A DNA stretch of 29,804 nucleotides from NCBI GenBank assembly GCA_934645175.1, contig CAKUDE010000029.1, forward strand, positions 1-29,804, in the 5' to 3' direction. A program made the translations under genes and the position numbers. Positions 7,825 through 15,970 of the stretch are shown in pieces. Origin of the DNA: an uncultured Oscillospiraceae bacterium. Its GTDB lineage: Bacteria; Bacillota; Clostridia; Oscillospirales; Oscillospiraceae. Within the stretch, counting starts at the first letter, position 1. Each line of letters starts with the position of its first letter. The notes below the pieces were generated by a model. The model was not told the origin of the DNA and ran no database searches. It worked only from the letters and a program-made list of their open reading frames with translations.

Positions 7825-9012
7825 ATGACTACACTTATTATCGGCGGCGGTGCGTCGGGAATGCTTGCGGCGCTTTGCGCGGCGCGGAATTCACGGGTCG
7901 TGCTGCTGGAGCGGCAGAGCCGCCTGGGGCGCAAGCTGCTTTCTACGGGCAATGGCCGCTGCAATCTGACCAACCTCGATCTTTCTCTTGACCATTACCA
8001 CGGAAGACACGCGGAGTTCTGCCGCCCCGCGCTCGATGCATTCGGAACGGCCGAGACACTCGAATTTTTTCGCTCACTCGGGCTTTTGACCGTCTGTCAG
8101 GAGGACGGGCGGATCTACCCGGCCAGCGACAGCGCGAACAGCGTTCTGGATGTGCTGCGGCTGCATCTGGAACAGAACGAAAACGTTACCATACAAACCG
8201 GCTGCGAGATCCGCGCGCTTTCGCGCAGAAAGGGCCGTTTCCTCGCACAGAGCGATCTTGGAGAATTCTCAGGCGACCGTGTGATCGTCTGCGCAGGCGG
8301 CGCAGCGGGTGCGAAGCTCGGCGGCACAGAGCTTGGCTATCGCCTTCTGGCCTCCTTCGGTCACCGCTGCACGGCGTTGTATCCGGCGCTGGTTCAGCTG
8401 AAAACCACGCCGGACTATGTTCGTGCGCTGAAGGGGGTGCGGTGCCGGGCACGGGTACGCTTTAGCACGCAGGAGCGCGAGGGAGAGCTGCAATTTACGG
8501 ATTATGGCGTCAGTGGCCCCGTGATTTTTGAGCTGTCCCGCGCGGCTTCCGTTGCCGGACGCGGAATGCTGACGATCGATTTACTACCCAATGTCCGGAC
8601 TGAAGAATTGTATGCGCTTCTCGCGGCGCGGTGTGCGGCTTTGCCGCAGTTCCCTGCGCAGGAGCTTTTAACCGGGATGCTCCACAACCGTCTCGGGAAA
8701 ACCGTCCTGCGGATGTGCGGTATCCCTGCCGAGCTTCCCTGTGGCGAGACGGACGCGCTTGACCGCATTTGCCGCATGGTGAAGCACTGGGAGCTGCCGG
8801 TTTTGGGCACGATGGGGATGGAAGCCGCGCAGGTGACGGCCGGCGGCATTCGAACGGATGAATTTGACCCCAATACGCTTCAGAGCCGTCTGTGTCCCGG
8901 TCTGTATGCAGCCGGCGAGGTGCTGGACATCGACGGCGATTGCGGCGGCTACAATCTGCAATGGGCCTGGTCGTCGGGTTACCTGGCCGGGCAACTGAAA
9001 GGAACGCCATGA
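7825..9012 (+). CDS. BaiN/HI0933-like NAD(P)/FAD-dependent oxidoreductase
   Basis: This 395-residue flavoprotein belongs to the HI0933/BaiN family. Databases link some members to reduction of bile-acid intermediates or aminoacetone oxidation, but most have no known substrate. The dinucleotide motif GGGASG is at residues 7-12, followed by LERQ..GRK and the family signature STGNGRCNLTN. The C-terminal flavin motif is near GDCGGYNLQWAWSSG at about 370-385. The start has GGAGG 6 bp upstream. It overlaps the next flavoprotein by ATGA and opens the six-gene operon. I would not assign a bile-acid role from sequence alone. Confidence 0.88.
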   Translation: MTTLIIGGGASGMLAALCAARNSRVVLLERQSRLGRKLLSTGNGRCNLTNLDLSLDHYHGRHAEFCRPALDAFGTAETLEFFRSLGLLTVCQEDGRIYPASDSANSVLDVLRLHLEQNENVTIQTGCEIRALSRRKGRFLAQSDLGEFSGDRVIVCAGGAAGAKLGGTELGYRLLASFGHRCTALYPALVQLKTTPDYVRALKGVRCRARVRFSTQEREGELQFTDYGVSGPVIFELSRAASVAGRGMLTIDLLPNVRTEELYALLAARCAALPQFPAQELLTGMLHNRLGKTVLRMCGIPAELPCGETDALDRICRMVKHWELPVLGTMGMEAAQVTAGGIRTDEFDPNTLQSRLCPGLYAAGEVLDIDGDCGGYNLQWAWSSGYLAGQLKGTP

Positions 9013-10595
9013 TTCGTATTCGAGATTTGATCCTGCCCGCGCAGCACAGCCGCGCGGATCTGCTATGGCACGCCGCGCGGACACTCGGCGTGCAAACCGC
9101 GCAGATCGACACGCTGCGTATATTCCGCCGCTCGCTGGATGCACGAAAAAAGCCCTTACTTCGCTGGGTCTACACCGTCGATGTGGCGCTCAAGTCCGGC
9201 GAGGGGAGGATACTGCGGCGCTGCCGCGGTGGAAATATCTCCAGAGCGGAATATTATGTCTACCAAATTGAGAAAAAGAGCGCCGAGGAGCGACCGGTCG
9301 TCGTCGGCTTTGGCCCGGCGGGAATGTTCGCCGCGCTGGTGCTTGCCGAGGCCGGATTGCGGCCGATTGTGCTGGAGCGCGGCGAGGCTGCGCCGGAGCG
9401 GAGGGCAAAGGTTGAACGCTTCTGGAGCGGCGGCGTCCTTGATCCGGAATCGAACGTGCAGTTCGGCGAGGGCGGCGCCGGAACGTTCTCCGACGGAAAG
9501 CTCCATACCGGGACAAAAAACGAGCGCGCTCGCTGGGTGCTTACGCAGCTCGTGCGTGCCGGCGCACAGGAGGAAATTCTCTACGATGCCAAGCCGCATG
9601 TCGGAACGGATGTTCTGTTTCATGTTGTGCAGGAGCTTCGACATCGGATCGAAGCACTCGGCGGAGAGGTGCGCTTCTCCTCAAAACTGACGGGGCTTAT
9701 ACGGGAAAACGACGCGCTTTGCGCCGTGGAATATGAAACCGGCGGACAGGTGCGGCGGTTGGACTGCAAGCGGCTGATTCTTGCCGTCGGACACAGTGCG
9801 CGTGACACCTTTCGCGCGTTGCAGGGCGCCGGCATTGCAATGGATGCCAAGCCCTTTTCCATGGGCGTGCGCGTCGAGCACCGACAAAGTTCCGTCGATT
9901 ACGCCCAATACGGCACGGAGCGCCCGGAGGGCATCCCGCCGGCGGATTACAAGCTGGCCTGCCATCTACCGGACGGGGGTTCGGCTTACACCTTCTGTAT
10001 GTGTCCCGGCGGTTATGTCGTCGCGGCGGCGTCCGAACCGGACTCCGTCGTTACAAACGGAATGAGCCTGTCCGATCGCGGCGGTGAAAACGCCAATGCC
10101 GCGCTGCTTGTGACCTTGCGGCCGGAGGATTTTCCGGAGAGGGACGCGCTTTCGGGTATGCGCTGGCAGGAGCGGCTGGAGCGTCGGGCTTTTGAGTTGG
10201 GTGGTCGAAACTATCATGCGCCTGCGCAGACGGTCGGCGACTTTTTGGTGCACCGTAGGACGCAGAATTTCGCTTCCGTTGTGCCGAGCTATCGACCGGG
10301 TGTGACGGGCTGTGAGCTGCATGAGCTGTTTCCGCCGAAGATCACCGATACGCTGGAGGCGGCGCTTGCAGCGCTGGACGGCCAGCTTGCCGGGTTTGCC
10401 GATCCGCAGGCGGTGCTGACCGCGCCGGAGACCCGCAGCTCCTCGCCCGTGCGTATTGTGCGCGGCGACGACCGGCAGAGCATAAGTCTGCGCGGACTGT
10501 ACCCCTGCGGCGAAGGCGCAGGCTACGCCGGCGGCATTGTCTCGGCGGCTGTGGACGGGATGCTGTGCGCAGAGGCGGTTCTGGATGTGATTTGA
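9009..10595 (+). CDS. COG2509-type FAD-dependent dehydrogenase
   Basis: This 528-residue protein matches the uncharacterised COG2509 flavoprotein family. About 95 N-terminal residues form a separate domain, seen as an RIRDLILP start and RRSLDARKK. They precede the FAD Rossmann motif GFGPAG at 100-105. The family signature SNVQFGEGGAGTFSDGKL-type segment spans about 148-165. The C-terminal FAD contact is near LYPCGEGAGYAGG. The frame is open upstream, but ATG 9009 is chosen because it overlaps the previous stop as ATGA and the conserved N terminus starts there. Its reaction is unknown. Two unlike flavoproteins coupled in translation suggests a shared pathway; that is inference. Confidence 0.87.
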   Translation: MIRIRDLILPAQHSRADLLWHAARTLGVQTAQIDTLRIFRRSLDARKKPLLRWVYTVDVALKSGEGRILRRCRGGNISRAEYYVYQIEKKSAEERPVVVGFGPAGMFAALVLAEAGLRPIVLERGEAAPERRAKVERFWSGGVLDPESNVQFGEGGAGTFSDGKLHTGTKNERARWVLTQLVRAGAQEEILYDAKPHVGTDVLFHVVQELRHRIEALGGEVRFSSKLTGLIRENDALCAVEYETGGQVRRLDCKRLILAVGHSARDTFRALQGAGIAMDAKPFSMGVRVEHRQSSVDYAQYGTERPEGIPPADYKLACHLPDGGSAYTFCMCPGGYVVAAASEPDSVVTNGMSLSDRGGENANAALLVTLRPEDFPERDALSGMRWQERLERRAFELGGRNYHAPAQTVGDFLVHRRTQNFASVVPSYRPGVTGCELHELFPPKITDTLEAALAALDGQLAGFADPQAVLTAPETRSSSPVRIVRGDDRQSISLRGLYPCGEGAGYAGGIVSAAVDGMLCAEAVLDVI

Positions 10596-10638
10596 ACCCT
10601 TTTTGCACCCGGCGCATAGACTGGCGCGAGGTGATGGT

Positions 10639-10992
10639 ATGCTTTTAACGATCCTTGCGGCGGCACTTGCCGCCTGCGGTGCATTTTTGATTCTCTGGGC
10701 CATACTGGATGCCCTGCTGTTGCCGCTGCCGCAGCGCGATACCTTTCATGTGATCTATCTGCACGGCAGTGTGCAGCAGGTAGAGCAAACGCTCCGTGCC
10801 GGAATATGGCTGCGTGAGCGGCGCGGAGCGCGCGGGACGCTGCTGTTTGTGCGCGATGCCCTTTCGGCGGAGGCAGCCGAGGCTGCCGGGCGTTACTTAG
10901 AAGACTTTGAAGGTACGGCGCTCTGCCGCGCGGCGGAGCTGCCGGAAATGCTACGATGGGAGAAAGAGACGGTTGGAGCAGGAAGTGATTAG
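10639..10992 (+). CDS. Small membrane protein of unknown function
   Basis: I do not recognise this 117-residue protein. It has one hydrophobic helix at about residues 2-28, then a soluble tail with alternating strands and helices: FHVIYLHGS, then VEQTLRAGIWLRER, then TLLFVRD, then SAEAAEAAGRYLEDF. The tail could be a small alpha/beta domain on the inner face of the membrane. ATG 10639 is preceded by GAGGTGAT. Its end overlaps the TTG start of recD2 by 20 bp, so translation is probably coupled. Codon use looks like the neighbours. It is likely a real gene because it fills the gap between two certain operon members. Confidence 0.7.
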   Translation: MLLTILAAALAACGAFLILWAILDALLLPLPQRDTFHVIYLHGSVQQVEQTLRAGIWLRERRGARGTLLFVRDALSAEAAEAAGRYLEDFEGTALCRAAELPEMLRWEKETVGAGSD

Positions 10993-13174
10993 CGGCGCAA
11001 TCGCCGCAGTGGTTTTCCAGAATCCGCAGAACGGCTACGCCGTTCTGAAGCTCGACAGTGAGGAGGGCGGGATGGTTACGGTCGTCGGCACCATTCCCTC
11101 TCCCGCCGCCGGCGAGCGCCTGATTGTTACCGGCCGCTGGACGACGCACGCCAGCTACGGCAGACAGTTTGAGGCGGAATTTCTTGAACGCCTTCTGCCG
11201 GAGGGGACGGCGGAGATCCGTGCCTACCTCGCTTCGCGCGCGGTGCGCGGAATCGGCCCCAGAACGGCGGAGAAAATTGTTGACCGCTTCGGCGAGGCGT
11301 CGCTCCGCATTTTGGACGCCGAGCCGGAGCGACTGACGGAGATCCCCGGCATTTCCATGAAAAAGGCGTTGGAGATCGGCGCATCGTTTCGCCGTCAGCT
11401 CGGCGTGCGGCGGCTGATTGAATTTCTTGGAGAATACCGTGTTCCGGCAGAGGTAGCCGTGCGTTTCTATCGCGTATACGGCGAAAAAAGTCTGAAGCTG
11501 GTGCAGGAGAACCCCTACTGCCTGGCGCAGCCGCAGTTTGGCGCGGGCTTTATGGCCGCCGATGCCATGGCGCTTGGCCTTGGTGTCGAAGCCGACGATG
11601 ACCGACGCGTTGAGGCGGGACTGTTGTTTGAACTGCGTCACAATCTTAACAACGGTCACAGTTTTCTGCCGCAGGACAAGCTTATTGCCGCGACGGCAGC
11701 GTTACTGGAGTTGGAAACACCTGTGATTATAGAGGCGCTTGATCGACTGCATGAGCTGGGCGATGTGACGATTGACCGCATTGCGGGGCTTCAGGCGGTC
11801 TATCTGCCGGAATACTATGAGGCGGAGTGCTACATTACCGAACGCCTCCTGAAATCCGCGCGGAAGAAGCCGGAGGCATTGAAGGATGCGTCGCGCGTGC
11901 TGCGCGGACTGGAGGGCGTGTGCGGTATTGAATTTGCGGAGCTTCAGCGTGAGGCAATCCGCATGGCCGCCGAGCGGCGGCTACTGCTCCTTACCGGCGG
12001 CCCCGGTACGGGTAAGACGACGACCCTTGCAGGCATTCTGCGCCTGTTTGACCTTCTCGGCAGAAAAACGCTGCTTGCCGCCCCTACGGGGCGTGCGGCC
12101 AAGCGCCTGGGTGAACTGACCGGCCGCGAGGCCATGACCATCCACCGGTTGCTGGAAGCGCAGATCTCCCCGGAAAACGGCGAGATGTTCTTTGCACGGG
12201 ATGAGGACACGCCGCTCAAATGCGACGCGCTGATTATTGACGAGATGTCAATGGTTGATGTGCTGCTGTTCCACAGTCTGCTTTGCGCTCTGCCGGAGGC
12301 TGCAACACTGGTTCTGGTCGGCGACCCCGATCAGCTTCCGCCCGTGGGGGCGGGGAATCTTTTTTCCGATCTCATTCGCAGCGGACAGGTGCCCACCGTA
12401 AGCCTGACGGAGATCTTCCGCCAGGCGCAGCAGAGCCGTATTGTTACAAACGCTCACGCGGTCAACCGGGGCGAGCTGCCGGTGTTGAATGCAACCGACG
12501 GCGACTTCTTTTTTCTGCGGCGCCGCACGCCCGAAGCCGTTGTGCAGACCGTGACGCAGCTTGTCAGCGAACGTTTGCCTCAAAAAATGCATATCCCTGC
12601 GGGCGAGATTCAGGTCATCAGCCCCACACGGCGCGGCGAGACCGGTACGGCCAGTCTTAATCGGGCGCTCCAGGCGGCGCTCAACCCGCCGAAGCCAAAT
12701 AAAAATGAGCGCTTTTTCGGCGAAGTCTGCTTCCGCGAGGGCGACCGAGTGATGCAGATCCGTAACAACTATGACATTCTGTGGAAAAAGGCGGACGGCT
12801 CCGCCGGAACGGGCGTTTATAACGGCGACATCGGTCTGATCGCATCGATCGACACGAAAGAGGATCGCCTGCTGCTGCGCTTTGACGACCGCGAGGTCTG
12901 GTATGAGGCCGAGCAGCTCGGTGAGCTGGAGCTTGCGTATGCCGTCACGGCGCATAAAAGCCAGGGAAGCGAATACCGCGCAGTCATATTTGTTCCCTTT
13001 GCCGGAACACCGCGTCTTTTGACACGCGGCGTGCTCTATACGGCGATTACTCGCGCCCGAGAGCTTCTGGTGCTGGTGGGCAACGAGCAGATTGTGGCGC
13101 AGATGGTCGAAAACAACCGCCGGGACAAGCGATATTCCGGCCTGCGGCTGCGGCTTACGGGAGACAGTCGATGA
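10973..13174 (+). CDS. recD2: RecD2 superfamily 1B DNA helicase
   Basis: This 733-residue protein is an ATP-dependent 5'-3' DNA helicase of the RecD2 (RecD-like, RecBC-independent) family, which acts in replication-fork and recombination repair. The N-terminal region (1-130) includes the family OB-like start ISGAIAAVVFQN and helix-hairpin-helix repeats GIGPRTAEKI and IPGISMKKA. Helicase motifs are complete: Walker A GGPGTGKT at 342-349, Walker B DEMSMVD at 423-429, GDPDQLPPVG at 450-459, FRQ near 482, TAHKSQGSEY at 659-668 and TAITRARE at 690-697. I chose TTG 10973: it is preceded by a GGGAGA-type site and starts exactly where RecD2 homology begins. An upstream ATG at 10907 would add 22 arginine-rich residues. 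It overlaps comF by ATGA. Confidence 0.95.
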   Translation: MEQEVISGAIAAVVFQNPQNGYAVLKLDSEEGGMVTVVGTIPSPAAGERLIVTGRWTTHASYGRQFEAEFLERLLPEGTAEIRAYLASRAVRGIGPRTAEKIVDRFGEASLRILDAEPERLTEIPGISMKKALEIGASFRRQLGVRRLIEFLGEYRVPAEVAVRFYRVYGEKSLKLVQENPYCLAQPQFGAGFMAADAMALGLGVEADDDRRVEAGLLFELRHNLNNGHSFLPQDKLIAATAALLELETPVIIEALDRLHELGDVTIDRIAGLQAVYLPEYYEAECYITERLLKSARKKPEALKDASRVLRGLEGVCGIEFAELQREAIRMAAERRLLLLTGGPGTGKTTTLAGILRLFDLLGRKTLLAAPTGRAAKRLGELTGREAMTIHRLLEAQISPENGEMFFARDEDTPLKCDALIIDEMSMVDVLLFHSLLCALPEAATLVLVGDPDQLPPVGAGNLFSDLIRSGQVPTVSLTEIFRQAQQSRIVTNAHAVNRGELPVLNATDGDFFFLRRRTPEAVVQTVTQLVSERLPQKMHIPAGEIQVISPTRRGETGTASLNRALQAALNPPKPNKNERFFGEVCFREGDRVMQIRNNYDILWKKADGSAGTGVYNGDIGLIASIDTKEDRLLLRFDDREVWYEAEQLGELELAYAVTAHKSQGSEYRAVIFVPFAGTPRLLTRGVLYTAITRARELLVLVGNEQIVAQMVENNRRDKRYSGLRLRLTGDSR

Positions 13175-13839
13175 AATTATTCTTTCACTGGCTGCTTGAT
13201 CTGCTCTATCCGCCGAAATGCGCTTTTTGCGGCAGTTTGCTTACACGGGAACAGACGGACCTCTGCCCGAAATGCCGGGCGGAGTTGCCGTATGCGCCGC
13301 AAGACATTGATCGCGGCGAATTCTTCCGTCGTTGCGTGAGCGTTTTTTATTACGAAGACGCCGTACGGGAATCTATTCTGCGCTATAAGTTCCGCGGGGC
13401 ACAGAGCTATGCCCGCGCTTACGGCCGGTTACTTTCAATGCTGCTTCTGGAACGCGGCGTGGAGTTCGACGTTCTGACGTGGGTTCCCGTAAGCCGCAGG
13501 CGGCTGCGCAAGCGGGGCTATGATCAAAGCCGTCTTTTGGCGGAGGCGGTCGCTCGTGAGTTGAGCGTGTCCTGTGTACGGACGCTGAAGAAAACGCGGA
13601 ATAATCCCGCGCAGTCCACCATGCAGGCCTTTGCCGAGCGCAGAGCGAATGTGCTGGGGGTTTATACGCCGTTCCATGCGCAGGGCTTTGCAGGCAAACG
13701 GGTGCTTCTTCTGGATGATGTAATCACAAGCGGCGCGACGCTGAGTGAGGCAAGCCGCGTTTTACTGACCGCCGGTGCGGCTCGCGTGGAGTGCGCTACC
13801 GTCGCCGCCGTGCGGGACGAAAAAAAAACAGGCAGGTGA
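13171..13839 (+). CDS. comF: ComF family protein (phosphoribosyltransferase-like)
   Basis: This 222-residue protein matches ComFC/GntX-type proteins, needed for DNA uptake in naturally competent bacteria. A zinc-finger-like module with C17, C20, C32 and C35 opens the protein. A phosphoribosyltransferase fold follows, with the PRPP-binding loop LLLDDVITSGAT at 179-190. It starts by ATGA overlap with recD2 and ends 4 bp before mreB. ComF here travels with a repair helicase, which fits single-strand DNA handling, but no other competence gene is in the window. Confidence 0.92.
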   Translation: MKLFFHWLLDLLYPPKCAFCGSLLTREQTDLCPKCRAELPYAPQDIDRGEFFRRCVSVFYYEDAVRESILRYKFRGAQSYARAYGRLLSMLLLERGVEFDVLTWVPVSRRRLRKRGYDQSRLLAEAVARELSVSCVRTLKKTRNNPAQSTMQAFAERRANVLGVYTPFHAQGFAGKRVLLLDDVITSGATLSEASRVLLTAGAARVECATVAAVRDEKKTGR

Positions 13840-13843
13840 GGAT

Positions 13844-14875
13844 ATGTCAATTTTTTCCAAGGATTTGGGCGTAGACCTCGGCACGTCCAATGTACTGATC
13901 TACGCAGCAGGCAAGGGAATCGTACTGCGCGAGCCGTCGGTGATTGCGCTGGATAAGAATACGGGCAAGGTTCTGCAGGTCGGCTCTGCGGCGCGGAATA
14001 TGCTGGGCAGAACGCCCGGAAACGTCGTTGCCATCCATCCGCTGCGCGACGGCGTGATTTCCGATTATGAGCTGACGGCGCGGATGCTGACGGAGATGAT
14101 CCGCCGCGTGACAAAGCATTCGCTGATCAAGCCGCGTATGATCGTCTGTGTGCCGAGCGGTATTACGGAGGTCGAGGAACGCGCGGTGATCCAGGCGGCG
14201 ACCGAAGCCGGCGCACGGCGCGTGTATCTGATCGAAGAACCGCTGGCCGCCGGTTTGGGTGCGCAGATGGATCTGACGTCGCCGGACGGCCACATGGTCG
14301 TCGATATCGGCGGCGGCACGACGGACATCGGCGTGTTGACGCTCAACGGCGTGGCGCAGTCAAGCTCTCTGCGTGTGGCGGGTGCGACCTTTGACGAAGC
14401 CATCGTGCGCTATGTACGCAAGCGCTTCGGCGTGCTGATTGGGGAGACGACAGCCGAGGAGCTGAAAATGACCGTCGGCTGCGTCTGCGAACGGGAAACG
14501 CCGCTGCATTCCAGCGTGAAGGGACGCGATCTTAAGAGCGGTCTGGCACGCGAGATCAGCGTTTCCTCCGAGGATGTTTTTGAAGCGCTCAAGCGTCCCG
14601 CGCGTCAAATTGCGGATGCAGTGCTGGATGTGCTGGAGCAGACGACGCCGGAGTTGGTTGCCGATATTGCGCGCAACGGAATTGTTTTAACGGGCGGAAG
14701 CAGCCAGCTCTGGGGTATGGACAGGCTGCTTCAGGAGCGCACGGGAATGCGTTGTATGCTTGCCGATGATACGGATTCCTGTGTTGCCTACGGCTGCGGC
14801 AAAAGTCTTGCATGGATGAACCATATGCAGGAGGGCACGATCAACCTTGCACGCCGGAGATTGCTAAGAGAATAA
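13844..14875 (+). CDS. mreB: MreB-type actin homologue, rod-shape determinant
   Basis: This 343-residue protein is a bacterial actin that forms membrane-associated filaments guiding cell-wall synthesis. Phosphate-1 motif DLGTSN is at residues 11-16, phosphate-2 DIGGGTTDIG at 154-163, and the adenosine motif LTGGSSQLWG near 282-291. The EEPLAAGLGA segment at 131-140 is also typical. The N terminus MSIFSKDLG could be a short membrane-binding helix. The start at 13844 has GGTGAGG upstream. No mreC or mreD follows: the gene ends the operon and a terminator begins 5 bp later. It could be an MreB, Mbl or MreBH paralogue; the sequence does not decide. Confidence 0.93.
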   Translation: MSIFSKDLGVDLGTSNVLIYAAGKGIVLREPSVIALDKNTGKVLQVGSAARNMLGRTPGNVVAIHPLRDGVISDYELTARMLTEMIRRVTKHSLIKPRMIVCVPSGITEVEERAVIQAATEAGARRVYLIEEPLAAGLGAQMDLTSPDGHMVVDIGGGTTDIGVLTLNGVAQSSSLRVAGATFDEAIVRYVRKRFGVLIGETTAEELKMTVGCVCERETPLHSSVKGRDLKSGLAREISVSSEDVFEALKRPARQIADAVLDVLEQTTPELVADIARNGIVLTGGSSQLWGMDRLLQERTGMRCMLADDTDSCVAYGCGKSLAWMNHMQEGTINLARRRLLRE

Positions 14876-14880
14876 AATAT

Positions 14881-14906
14881 CACCCCGAAGGCTTGCCTTC
14901 GGGGTG
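14881..14906. terminator. Bidirectional terminator between mreB and the TrxR-like gene
   Basis: A perfect 11-bp stem CACCCCGAAGG / CCTTCGGGGTG has a 4-nt loop. On the minus strand it is followed by ATATTTTATT, a good T-rich tail. On the plus strand the tail is poor. It sits between two convergent genes. Confidence 0.88.
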
Positions 14907-14917
14907 TGCTGTGAGAG

Positions 14918-15772
14918 TCAATGCTTTGCCAGATATTCCAAAACGGCGTGTGCGGCGATATTTCCTTCACCGACGGCCTTGGCATATTGGTAGGGCCGTC
15001 CGGTGCAGTCGCCGGCGGCGAAAACGCCCGGTAAATTTGTTGCCATTTCGCGGTCAACGACAATGTGTCCGTCCTGCGTTTGTAACGAGGGCAGCAGGGC
15101 GGACAGGGCCACGCTGTCACGCAGACAGAAAACGCCGTCGACCGCCAGCTCGGAGCCGTCCCGCAGGGCAAGCGCCTGCACGCGCTGCTGTCCCAGAACG
15201 GCGGCCGGGCGCTGTGCGACCGTCTCCAATCGGGTGTCGTCCAGTTCAGCACTGTGGTTGAGCGGGAAGTAGTAGGTTTTTCCGGCGAGCCCGGCAAGAT
15301 AATGCACCTCGTCGGCGAATCGAGGGTGATTGCACAAAACGGCGATGGTTTTTCCGCGGTACAGCCCGCCGTCACAGGTGGCGCAGTAGCTGACACCCCG
15401 CCCGACAAAGGCGGTTTCGTCCGTCAGCGTTGCCTGCATCGCAACGCCGGTTGTGAGGATCACGGTTTTCGCTTCATAGAACTCGCTTCCTGCCATGAGC
15501 GCATAATGCCCGCCGACAGGCAGGATGGAATTGACCATATGCTCCGTAATCTCCAGCCGCATTTGTGCGGCGTGCGCACGGAAAGCGGCGGCTAGCGCTT
15601 CCCCGGAGATATCCGGCAAGCCGGGATAGTTGGAGATTTTTTCCGCCTTTGAGACCTTATCGCTCATGCTGCGGCTTCCGAGCCAAAGACAACTTTTTTC
15701 CCTGATTTTGAGGGTGAGTGCGGCGGACAGACCGGCAGGCCCCGTGCCGATGACGGCAGTATCGTAGATCAT
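14918..15772 (-). CDS. Thioredoxin-reductase-like flavoprotein lacking NADPH motifs
   Basis: This 284-residue flavoprotein has the thioredoxin reductase fold but is shorter than the usual 305-320. FAD motif GTGPAG is at residues 9-14, the redox pair C130-A-T-C133 is intact, and the C-terminal FAD motif AAGDCTG at 252-258 is followed by QYAKAVGEG. The NADPH site is missing: the usual GxGxxA stretch is replaced by VLCNHPRFADE (145-155), and the usual HRRxxxR stretch by FPLNHSAELDD (169-179). This matches the ferredoxin-dependent flavin thioredoxin reductases (FFTR) known from Clostridium. ATG 15772 has AAAGGAG upstream; the frame continues upstream without a site. It is a single-gene unit with a strong promoter. 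No thioredoxin gene is adjacent. Confidence 0.85.
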   Translation of the reverse strand: MIYDTAVIGTGPAGLSAALTLKIREKSCLWLGSRSMSDKVSKAEKISNYPGLPDISGEALAAAFRAHAAQMRLEITEHMVNSILPVGGHYALMAGSEFYEAKTVILTTGVAMQATLTDETAFVGRGVSYCATCDGGLYRGKTIAVLCNHPRFADEVHYLAGLAGKTYYFPLNHSAELDDTRLETVAQRPAAVLGQQRVQALALRDGSELAVDGVFCLRDSVALSALLPSLQTQDGHIVVDREMATNLPGVFAAGDCTGRPYQYAKAVGEGNIAAHAVLEYLAKH

Positions 15773-15800
15773 GGCGCGCTCCTTTACATTTGTTTTTTTC

Positions 15801-15829
15801 AGTATAGTCAATCGATCCTGCGATGTCAA
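15801..15829 (-). promoter_or_regulatory. Sigma-A promoter of the TrxR-like gene
   Basis: On the minus strand, -35 TTGACA (15824-15829), a 17-bp spacer and -10 TATACT (15801-15806) give a near-consensus promoter 28 bp before the start codon. Confidence 0.9.
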
Positions 15830-15919
15830 GCGCCGTATTCGGAAAATTTTCGGAACTACCCGACCGTAGAGCCGTCTATGTGTGCGTCGCCCGTGCGCAA
15901 TCAAAAAAATATGATTTTT

Positions 15920-15948
15920 CCCGACTTTTTTCCCTGACGGATCGTTAT
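15920..15948 (+). promoter_or_regulatory. ECF-type promoter P1 of the sigma/anti-sigma operon
   Basis: CCCGAC (15920-15925) followed by a T run, then CGGATCGTTAT (15938-15948), lies 22 bp before the sigma factor start. The same 29-bp layout is found at 17148-17176 before the lipoprotein gene. The CCCGAC/T-run box is the probable -35 and the CGTTAT part the probable -10. It is most simply read as the site recognised by the sigma factor encoded here. Confidence 0.8.
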
Positions 15949-15970
15949 TATAGTGAAAGGGGGACATGAA

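Noticed and set aside
7825..9012. Calling the first operon flavoprotein a bile-acid reductase (BaiN)
   Set aside because: The family is broad and no other bai gene is in the window, so the specific function is not supported.
15842..15851. Perfect palindrome GAAAATTTTC between the TrxR-like and sigma genes
   Set aside because: Short, AT-only core and not placed over either promoter; could be chance.
15859..15879. Third CCCGAC box upstream of the sigma gene, with CGTCTAT after it
   Set aside because: The interval is 8 bp instead of 17 bp before the CGT element and there is no T run, so it does not match P1 and P2.
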